A DNA stretch of 64,000 nt, taken from assembly GCF_003255815.1 (NCBI RefSeq), contig NC_037689.1, positions 145,910,951 to 145,974,950 on the forward strand, written 5' to 3'. A program made the translations under genes and the position numbers. Origin of the DNA: Theropithecus gelada (Eukaryota > Chordata > Mammalia > Primates > Cercopithecidae). Positions 56,235 through 64,000 of this stretch are shown here, in pieces. Under the pieces are notes generated by a model. That model saw nothing but the letters and a program-made list of their open reading frames with translations, did not search any database and was not told the DNA's origin. Each line of letters starts with the position of its first letter. Position 1 is the stretch's first letter.

Positions 56235-57180
56235 AATGCTACAGGAAGCAAATTCCAGGCAGGATCATTAGAGAATGCTTAATGGAAGAAGCAACCTTTA
56301 CATTTAGACATGTAGAAGAAAGGTTTTTCCAGGCGGAGAGAATATCATGAGGGCAAAGACACAAGACAAAGGAACGATTGTGGCAAGGATGGAGTTGCAG
56401 AAGGATTGAATGGGGGTCAGCTTGCCCAGGCACAGAATGTAGAGGACAGAGGAGTGAGGGGCAAATTTAGGAGATGGGTATGGGCCATATCGTAACCCTT
56501 GGCCTGGGAAACACTGAACACTGTAAAATAAGACAGGAGGCTTTGGAAGTGCTTATAAGAGAAAAGTAATGAAAACAGGGCAGTAGCAATAGCAATTGAT
56601 AGGAAGGACTGGATTCTGAAGGTAAAATGAATGGTCTGGAAGCTTGTAGATTTCATAGATGGATGAAGTAGTGTAAACAAAGAGCAGTAAAGGGAAGGAG
56701 GCAAAGATGATGCCCATATGTCATGCCTGTGTGACTGGGGATTTAGTAAAATTGATTAAAGAAATGAGAAACACAGGACAAGGAGCAAGTTTGAGAAAAA
56801 AGTTGTATCATATGAACTTTGAGACATTGGAGAGTCAGGCAGAAATGACCCTCTACTAGGTGAGATTTCAGGGCTAGAGTTCAAGGGGGTATCACAGGTG
56901 TGTTTTATGTAGATTTGGATGTCTTTGTGTAGAGCACCCTTCAAAGCTCTGAGATTGGCCAAGCTGGCCAAGGGAAAGCTTATGGTATTCAAGAAAGAGC
57001 AAGCACAAAGAGAGCCTTGGGGACTTCCTCATTTGAAGGAGGAGAAGCCAAAGGTGGGAAAGGAGATTGTAAAGAAGAAGCCAGGGCAGCAGAATTCAGA
57101 GCTGGTGAGCCCCATTTTCCTGAAGCCAGGCAGGAAGGTGTCGGGAAAGTGGAACTGCTTTGAAGTGAGAGACTGGTAAT
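56235..57180 (-). mobile_element. L2 LINE, antisense
   Basis: Antisense L2 order: AGAATGCTTAATGGAAGAAG, CATGAGGGCAAAGACACAAG, TAGAGGACAGAGGAGTGAGG, CAGGAGGCTTTGGAAGTGC, GATTAAAGAAATGAGAAACA, CAGGACAAGGAGCAAGTTTG, GAACTTTGAGACATTGGAGA and GAGCCTTGGGGACTTCCTCA. Several internal deletions. It is broken by an L1 tail at about 57181 and seems to resume at 57325. The coding strand has no open frame of meaning. Confidence 0.7.
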
Positions 57181-57320
57181 GGGGGGACAACACTGTGAAT
57201 GTACCAAATGCCACTGAGTTGGACACTTAAAAATGGTTAAAATGGCAAATTTTCTACTATATATATTTTCTATTATATATTAATATATTTTAATTTGAAT
57301 AAAATATTAATGTAATATAC
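57181..57320 (+). mobile_element. L1M 3' tail nested in L2
   Basis: GACAACACTGTGAATGTACC, AAATGCCACTGAGTTGGACA and CTTAAAAATGGTTAAAATGG are the L1MB-type 3' UTR end, followed by an AT-rich degraded tail (57255-57320). Confidence 0.85.
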
Positions 57321-57324
57321 CAAA

Positions 57325-57430
57325 AAAGTGGAAATGATCAACAATGTCAAATACTGTGGATGAGTCTACGGAGATAACTGGGAAGAGAAAGCAAACTACT
57401 TTAAAATTATTTGCCAGAGAGAACCAACCA
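57325..57430 (-). mobile_element. L2 LINE, antisense, continuation
   Basis: GTGGAAATGATCAACAATGT and CAAATACTGTGGATGAGTCT match the antisense L2 pattern 'gtggtcaacagtgtcaaatgctgc'. It continues the element interrupted at 57180. Confidence 0.6.
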
Positions 57431-58095
57431 TGATTGGAAATATCATTTAGTTATCCCCAATCATCCTGATTTAGTTGGCACTTTGAAAAACATGTTAGCA
57501 TATTGGGTTACTTCTTGTGTTGAACACTTGGCATTATGAAAAATTATTGGTCTGGGACAGGTAGGTAACCAAAAAAAAAAAAAAAAAAAGGATTTATTGG
57601 GCTATGAATGCATGGCCTTCTTAGAGCCAAAGTGGTCATAAACATTGGAGCAAAGAAAGCTAGCTATGAGATTTGTTTCTAGAAGTAAAATCCCAATTTT
57701 GGTAGTTAACGATATGCTAATTGCTGTAAAGACATAGTGGCAGTTTCTTCAAGACTTTGACACCTTCTCCAGATTGGTATAACAGCTGCACTGTATTGGA
57801 AAGCTACATTCTCCTTTGGCAGATGAATGGTGGCAGTCTCTAGCAGGCATCTCTCATGGTTTGCTAAGTTATCAGTTTGACTCTAACTTTTTTTTATGTG
57901 TTGGTTGGCATTACCCATAGGAATGAGCATTTGCACCATAAGTAAATGTGACTTTTATCATAGTACTATTAGATATACTGAAATAAAATATGTATTTCCC
58001 AAAGTGTATCTCATTTTAAAGTAATTATCCAAGGAAAATAGAAACCTCATAATGAATATTAATTGGCCTCAGGTGAATTACAATTATATGACAAG

Positions 58096-58098
<3 letters not shown>
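57431..58098. other. Unassigned DNA with an A run
   Basis: No repeat family recognised apart from the 19-base A run at 57571-57589. Confidence 0.5.
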
Positions 58099-58137
<39 letters not shown>

Positions 58138-58147
58138 TGTGTGTGTT
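58099..58147. repeat. (TG)n microsatellite
   Basis: About 24 TG units with a single C interruption near the end. Confidence 0.97.
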
Positions 58148-58179
58148 CTGAATGGTCAGCGAGGTTGAAGGAATAGGGA

Positions 58180-58290
58180 GAAGAAGATGATAATCTCTCT
58201 ATGTCTCAATTTTCTCATCTGTAAAGTGAGGTGACACGACCAATTAGCCTCTGAAAGCATACTTTCAACTGTAAATATTATGTGCTTCTA
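58180..58290 (+). repeat. MIR SINE fragment
   Basis: TCTCTCTATGTCTCAATTTT, CTCATCTGTAAAGTGAGGTG and ACCAATTAGCCTCTGAAAGC fit the MIR CORE and its downstream part. Confidence 0.7.
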
Positions 58291-58339
58291 ATATTGAGAA
58301 TAAAACAGCAACAGACATGCCTAAAAGTTTGAGATAAAG

Positions 58340-58520
58340 CTTTATATGCTTTCAAGTGGCAAATTGTTAGTTTACTTTAATGAATCCAAACTTTATGAAG
58401 TCAAATATTTGATTAATTGCATCATTAATCTGTTTCTATTAGCTGATTGAAACAAATTGTTTATTAATTTCCAGTTGGTAATATGTAAATTTATAATTTA
58501 ATTAAAATCTCATTATGTAT
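58340..58520. promoter_or_regulatory. Candidate AT-rich regulatory block
   Basis: A cluster of ATTA/TAAT cores: TTTGATTAATTGCATCATTA, GTTTATTAATTTCCAG and AATTTAATTAAAATC. It is unlike any repeat I know. The clustering suggests a homeobox- or POU-bound element, but chance in AT-rich DNA is a real alternative. Confidence 0.2.
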
Positions 58521-58734
58521 TTTTTAAGACAAAAGGCACATTGATACAGAGTTTGATGAGTGAGACACAGACAATGCTATAGAATCAGCTCAGCTGCAAG
58601 AAAGATAATTTGTTACCAGGCTCTGTGCAGAGGGAGAGCTGGGCCTGGGGCCAAGCTACTGGGCCCACTTAAAATCACGGGGAAGCTTTTTATAGAATGT
58701 GAGTTCCCTTGAACACTGACATGCTTCCTCAGTA

Positions 58735-58830
58735 AGTCTGAAAATTAGAGCTTTAGAAGTGAGAAGGTTTCTCAAGATTATCAGACTCTAGTCCGGCTCT
58801 CTGTCAGGTATTTGAACCCACAACTCTTGA
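58735..58830 (+). repeat. CORE-SINE/L3-like relic (weak)
   Basis: GAGCTTTAGAAGTGAGAAGG and ATTATCAGACTCTAGTCCGG resemble the ancient 'agctagaagggaccttagagatcatctagtcc' pattern. Nothing else of the element is certain. Confidence 0.4.
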
Positions 58831-60383
58831 GCCTGTTCAGTGGGCCAAGCAAAGCTTGCTTCCCTGTGGATGGAACCAAACTCACCCTCATACACCTTCT
58901 TCTCTGTGAATCCCAGAAAGTCTGCTTTATCTTCCCCAAGCTGTGCTTCAGAGATTGAAAGACAGAGCCCCTATGTGCCCTGAGTCTTGTCTTTTTAAAG
59001 GCAAAATATACCCAGGTTTTTTAACAAGTGTCCACAGGACAGCATTGTGAGCTCACTGTGTTTTCCTTGAAGCTGATACATTCCATTTTGCCTAGTTCCC
59101 TAGAGAGTACCAGATCCCACAGAAATGCCCTCTGTGAGGGGTCTTACCAGAGCCTCTCTTGTCAGGGTTACCAATTAAATGTATTTTCCGTAGATACCTG
59201 TGTGCAGGTTAGTGAAGCATCTTGATGAGGGAGGAGGTTTCTCACACAAAGGGCCTGAAGGTAGCCATTTCCAAAGGAGCATTAAAGTCCCTCACTGGGC
59301 TTAAAAATGTACAGGGGCCCACATCTTGGTGATTTGGTTTTGGTTTTCTGGATAAATTTAGGGAGCAGATACACAGATAAACATTTGCCTTTGCCTTTGT
59401 AGTGTAATTATTGACCATTTGGGGTAATATTTTTATTCCTTGTTTTCCTCGAAGTCTTCCCTGATTCTTGCAGATGGGGAACACTGAAGGTCACCTGGGT
59501 GCAGGTTCTAATGATGTTTCCAAGGTGGGAGACAGTTTGCCTCCGCCCACTGTCCTCACTACCACCTAACAGTAGAAGGTTTAGAACGTTCCTTTTGGGC
59601 ACTTCCCTCCACTGGAGGAATGGATCTTGCATACAAATGGCCTCTCTTGCCACTCCTGTGTCCATTCCTGTCCCCAGCCAGCCTGCCCTCCTTTCTATGT
59701 TTTATAACTTTTCTGGGCAGAAAGACAAGGAAAGCTGCTGGTGGAGTCCAGAGAATACATTCATCCCTGCTAACCTTTACAGGTTCCCCTATCATGACTG
59801 TTCATCAAGTCTCTGGTTCAGCCTGACCTGTTCTTCACAGTTGCCATTCCATAGTTTTCCTCTTTCTGTGAGCTGAGTTCCTTACTTACCCCAACCTGGG
59901 CAGATGAATCCATCTTCTGTTTCTCTAAGGACATCAAGGTCATTTTGCCATTTGGCATGAGTTTCATAATCTTTCTTCCTCTCCACCTGTCATAGTGATT
60001 CTCACTGCTTCCAAGTATTTGTCAATCTTCAGCCCCTTCTTACTTTCCCCTACAGAGTAAGAAGTATCCTGATGCCGTCCCAAATTGTTCTCTCATTCTC
60101 CATTCTGCCAGTGCATTTGAGCACACATGAACAATGGGATGGTTTTTTCCTTTTTAGATTAGGTGCAGGGTTCCAGAAGATTATGTTTGTCTAAAGACTC
60201 AATAACAGAGAAGATATAGCCCAAATGAAATGTATCCCTACTCAGTCTAAGAATGTAGTGAAATTATATTGATAAACGATTTCTGATTAAATCTATAAAA
60301 GAAGAAAAAAGCTCTCAATTTTGCATAGGATTGCTTTAAGAAAGTTTTTAGAGAGAGGAAATATATACATATATATGTGTATA
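58831..60383. other. Unassigned DNA
   Basis: About 1.5 kb with no recognised repeat, gene or RNA. A 125-codon + frame at 59499-59876 is overlapped by frames in all directions and has no domain or signal peptide. A pyrimidine tract followed by CAG at about 60038-60055 is an isolated acceptor-like site without an exon. Confidence 0.5.
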
Positions 60384-60459
60384 TATAAATATATATGACT
60401 GTCATATATAATATAAATATATATGACTGTCATATATGTATAAATATATATGACTGTCA
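60384..60459. repeat. Three-copy tandem repeat of a perfect hairpin
   Basis: Three tandem units of 27-28 bp share TATAAATATATATGACTGTC. GACTGTCA recurs at 60397, 60425 and 60452. In the first two units ATATATGAC-T-GTCATATAT is a perfect palindrome around one T. In the third the right arm is lost. Confidence 0.9.
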
Positions 60460-61825
60460 GGCACACGTGTAGAAGTAAAAGGGCAAGGCGCAAGCCTGAC
60501 TGATTGAACTGGGAAAGACATAGCAAGAAATTTTCAAATTCAGACAGTTTGGTACCTACACAGACAGTGAAGAGAAGAAAAAGCCAAAGAGGCTAGCTCC
60601 CTATTATCCTTTTCCCACACAACAAGAAGGACAACAGAGAAATAAAAGGGGCCAGATGGCTGTAAAGTGAGTTGTAGAATATCTCATTGCTGAGGACTTC
60701 ATTCTAGTCTGCAGCTAAGTGACATTTTTACTCAGAGCTCCATTGAAAGGCAGGGGGAGGAGGGCATGGACCAGAACCCTGGAGTTGATGAGAAACTGGC
60801 TCATAACAGTCTTCCAGAGGAGTTAGGGAGGTAAGTGGGTGAAAACCTCAGAACAACTCTTTTAATAACGGCCTAACATACTCTTGTGTTTTGGGAGATC
60901 ACAAGGCATTCCACAAAGACTCAGATCAGCTATGGTTCAAACTTCTGTTTGTGTGGATATGTGCAAGGTTGCCAGGGTGCCATGCCAGAGCCATGCCTCA
61001 AGAACAGTAAGAGACCAGGTTACAGGCACAGATGAATGTTATTCAGGCACAGATGAATAACATGTGTCTTATTGTCTATTTAAAAGCCTACCTTTGTGAG
61101 AAGAGGGATTCCATTGAAATGCAGCCATCATTTTGGATTTCCCTGGTCTATGAACCTGGTAGTGAGAGACTAAAAACAAATTTGTATTGAACTTGAATGT
61201 TAACTTAATAATCAAATAAATACCTTCATGTTTAATGCTTAAAGAGAATTTCATTAAAATTTCTTTGACGTTAAGCCAAATTTTGAAGTGAATTGGAACT
61301 GGTTTGCATTTCTTAAATTGGTCTTTCTTTGGAAATAATGAAAAAGTGTTAGAGTCTTGGCCGAATTCCAATGACTGTGACTCAACTTGTTAAAGTTAAA
61401 TTTTAATATTTACACATTACATAGTATAATATTTATACTAGGCAACAGATTGGGTGTGTAGAATTCAAAATAGGATACACTTTGACTTGGAATTGCAGTG
61501 TGGTAGTCATTACACCCGGAGAATTGGGGGTGATCAAATGCTGAGACTGAGGCAGCCCAAGCAAAGGAGTTTCAAATACAAACACTGCTATGTGTGCAGT
61601 TCCAGCTTGTACTTATGTGTTGGTTTTCGTGACAATGTATGCTTTGTACTCTTGCCGATCATTGATTTTACTGTTGTTGAGATACTTAGGGGAAAGCTGG
61701 CTTGACACCATCTACTAGGTTGGATGATAATGTAGCCAGCGAGACTGCCATTGACCTCCCCTCAGCCTGCCAGGAGCCAGTCTGGCTCACTACTGGAAAG
61801 CAGGAGAAGTTATGTAAAGATGAAT
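60460..61825. other. Unassigned DNA
   Basis: About 1.4 kb with no recognised repeat, gene or RNA, apart from the small inverted repeat at 61036-61063 listed separately. Confidence 0.5.
61023..61063. repeat. Short tandem duplication containing a perfect hairpin
   Basis: CAGGCACAGATGAAT occurs twice, 20 bp apart. ATGTTATTCA (61036-61045) and TGAATAACAT (61054-61063) form a perfect 10-bp inverted repeat around an 8-base loop. Confidence 0.9.
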
Positions 61826-61990
61826 GTAATCATAGAATCCCAGAATATAAGAATTGCTTAGCACACTGGAAACTTTCCAGTACATGCTCCCTGTTTTACA
61901 TGTAAGGAAGCTGAGGCCAAATAGGGTTAAATGATCTGCTCAAGGTCGCTGAGCTAGTTAGTGATAGAAAGATGAAAACTCAGGTCTCCA
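61826..61990 (-). repeat. CORE-SINE/L3-like ancient repeat
   Basis: CATAGAATCCCAGAATATAA, TTTTACATGTAAGGAAGCTG, AGGCCAAATAGGGTTAAATG, CTCAAGGTCGCTGAGCTAGT and AAACTCAGGTCTCCACCTCT keep the order of the 'gaggaaactgaggcccagag ... cccaaggtcacacagctagt' element. Confidence 0.75.
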
Positions 61991-63035
61991 CCTCTAATCC
62001 AGATAGAATAACTACCCCTGAATAGAAACTCACATGTAGTTATCTGAGATTGACCTATTTGAAGATATAGAAATAAATAATAGAGAAACACCTGGATCAA
62101 ACATCCCTAGATTTTTTTGGCAATGATGTAAAGGGCATTCAAGAGTCATTTATAGTGTAGAGTGCAACTGGATGATACTGCAGTTCCTTTCAAAAGTCAG
62201 GGTTCCAGGAGTACTGTGAAAGAACAGCAGCAAATACAAGTTGGTGTAGTATTAAACTCTCAGGTCTAGGGCCTAGAGGGCAAGGTACTCAACACAGTGC
62301 CCTTTCTCACCCAGTCACAGTCATACACAAAGGGATTACCAGGTCAACTTGTTAGGTCATGGGCACCCTGAAACTAATCGTACCACTTGTCTGAAAGAGG
62401 ATTTGGCACATTGAGTGGAGCGTGGGACAGTTTAACTGCATGACTACATGTAGCCTCTTCTACTCTGTGGTACTGTAATGTAAATTTGCCTGCCTCATCC
62501 CTAAATTGTGGATGTGCATATGCATGTGCACACACACAGATGCATACACAAGCCTAATCAACATTCACTGTACCCTTATATTCAGTCATATCATTGGCTT
62601 AATAGCGTCATGTTGTCCCTAGAAGATAAAATTGAGACAACCACTTACAAAGAAAGCATTCTGTCAGTCACTTGGCCATTTAGTCTCCACATCCTTCTTT
62701 ATTTAATAACTCTTTCTACCTTGTGCCAAACCATGGGCTTTCTTTGGAGGGCTTCCAAGTTACTTTTTTCCTAAACTAATCCCACACAGTCTGGAATATG
62801 ACAGCCTTTTCAGATAGACTGGGTTGCTTGCAGACACTATGTCCTGTTAAGTTTGTAGTGATTCATGAGCATTTTAAGTGAAACTTCCAAAACTCATTTT
62901 ATCTGTTCAGCCTCCTATTTACAAACCACAGGACTACAGGAATGCTCTTTTCACTTCCTCTTTCACCTTTCCTTTCTTCTGTGAAAAAGTGAACTAAGAT
63001 CAAGGGTCAGAATAACCCAAAGGGTGGTAGAAAGA
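61991..63035. other. Unassigned DNA
   Basis: About 1 kb with no recognised repeat, gene or RNA. Confidence 0.5.
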
Positions 63036-63037
63036 AA

Positions 63038-63185
63038 AGAGCACTAAATGAAGAGTCTGGAGATTTGGGCTGTGGTCCAAGTCATGCCACTGATCAGGTG
63101 GATGACATTGGACAGTCGATTTCCCTTTCGTGTACTTGATCTTCCCTATAATGGAAAATGATGGCTTTGATCTTAATACCCTCTA
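63038..63185 (+). repeat. MIR SINE
   Basis: AGAGTCTGGAGATTTGGGCT, CAAGTCATGCCACTGATCAG, GGATGACATTGGACAGTCGA and CTTGATCTTCCCTATAATGG match the MIR order (tRNA-like part, CORE, 'catctgtaaaatgg'). Confidence 0.75.
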
Positions 63186-63734
63186 ATAACCCTTTGATTG
63201 AAGGTTGTTTTCACGCTCAATTTTCTCCTGTTTTCATGTTCCCAATTTGAACTACAATAAAGTGTTTTGCAGGTGTGTGATGTCTTTTAGGGTAATTTTC
63301 CTTCTATTGGAAGATGTATTGTCATCTCTATTGTTGCAATGTCACTGAAACTCCTTATTATCAATAAAATTGATGGGTTAATATGTTAGATTTTATAAAC
63401 GAGTAACCATAGATTTCATATGACAGTAATATGTAAACATGACAAATCCATCTTTGATTGTTATGCTCAAGTAAAGCGTAAGAGGGCAACTGTGGCCCCA
63501 CTTATCTAGAGAAATTGAGTATCTAGTTATTCGAGGTAATTTAAGCATCTTGTGTCAGACTCTTAAGCTACTTGCATATGAATAGAAAACATTTCCATGG
63601 TCACTTTTGGATGGTTACTTTTGCTGAGTTTTACTGAATAATAATATCTTACATCTCTATGTAAGTGGGACCTGTTCCCTCTTCTCTCCCTCTCTCAAAG
63701 ATCTAGTGTCTCTTCTCTTAGAAATAACAAGCAT
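63186..63734. other. Unassigned DNA
   Basis: No repeat, gene or RNA recognised. Confidence 0.5.
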
Positions 63735-63960
63735 AAAGATAAATAACATGTATAAAGCAATTTGTCTTCAACAGACGTTTTCACATACCTTATCGTATTA
63801 GAGGGTCACAGCAATCCCTGGAGATACTTACTGTTGAGAAGAGTCAGCCTTGCAGAGCTGAAGTGGCTCAACTCAGCTCTCATGGGCATTAAATGGCAGA
63901 GCAGGTGTGGATGACACAGACCTTCAGGCTCTTCCCTGCCTCACCCAGTGGGCACTCTTC
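63735..63960 (-). repeat. MIR SINE (MIR3-like), antisense
   Basis: ATAAAGCAATTTGTCTTCAA, TTTTCACATACCTTATCGTA, CACAGCAATCCCTGGAGATA, CTGAAGTGGCTCAACTCAGC, TAAATGGCAGAGCAGGTGTG and ACCTTCAGGCTCTTCCCTG fit an antisense MIR3-type element. Confidence 0.65.
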
Positions 63961-64000
63961 ATGTGTGAGGTGGTTGTGAGAAGAGACATTTGAAAGCTTT

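Noticed and set aside
59499..59876. 125-codon + frame
   Set aside because: No domain, signal peptide or membrane segment that I recognise. Two antisense frames overlap it, which is typical of locally GC-richer DNA.
60038..60060. Pyrimidine tract followed by CAG resembling a splice acceptor
   Set aside because: No open exon with a donor follows in a consistent frame. Such sites are frequent by chance.
1..64000. CRISPR array, operon, phage or plasmid features
   Set aside because: No regularly spaced direct repeats with unique spacers and no dense coding. Alu, MIR and MaLR content shows a primate nuclear genome.
1..64000. tRNA, U6, 7SL, Y RNA or 5S rRNA genes
   Set aside because: I looked for their characteristic internal promoter and terminal motifs by eye and saw none apart from the Alu and MIR relics themselves.

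Overview
The window looks like nuclear DNA from a primate, most likely human. It holds Alu elements in several age classes, an Alu-monomer fossil, MaLR and ERVL solo LTRs, many L1M, L2 and MIR fossils, MER5-type hAT debris, and long CA/TG, CTTT/CCTT and poly(A) microsatellites. It is AT-rich with few CpGs and no CpG island. Alus are scarce, about four pieces in 64 kb, against many old L2/MIR/L1M pieces. That is typical of a gene desert or the inside of a very large intron.

I found no protein-coding gene, exon, tRNA, rRNA, snRNA or CRISPR array that I can support. Every open frame is short, and the longer ones sit in repeats: an L1 ORF2 remnant at 6.1-6.6 kb and the pyrimidine microsatellite at 44.4-45.0 kb. 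The annotation is therefore mainly a repeat map plus unassigned, single-copy-like sequence.

Layout. 0-14.5 kb: L2/MIR relics, an MLT1-type LTR (4.46-4.94), an L1 3' piece (5.8-6.8), several TG/GA microsatellites, and a local direct duplication (12.88 and 14.27). 14.6-16.9: an antisense L1M 3' UTR split by two younger L1 pieces. 17.7-20: an Alu, then MIR copies in both orientations. 20-33.6: mostly unassigned, with MIR, MER5, an old LINE block (27.25-28.87) and a homeobox-site-like AT-rich block (30.25-30.52). 33.6-38.8: antisense L2, MIR, a rearranged L1M locus with segments in both orientations, an Alu monomer and a truncated Alu. 40-44: MIR, MLT1, L2, and a perfect 37-bp inverted duplication (40.41 and 41.62). 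44.5-44.9: a roughly 400-bp pyrimidine microsatellite. 47.2 and 51.2: an MST/THE1-type and an MLT2-type solo LTR. 55.5-57.4: MLT1, Alu, and an antisense L2 with a nested L1 tail. 58-64: TG repeat, an AT-rich block, a hairpin-forming tandem repeat and MIR relics.

Nothing here forms a gene system. The most interesting signals are structural: the 37-bp inverted copy, the 84%-identical local duplication, two L1 fragments with the same downstream junction, and the scrambled L1M locus at 35-38 kb. Family names come from recognising consensus-like stretches by eye. Boundaries are good to about 10-30 bases, and subfamily labels are tentative.
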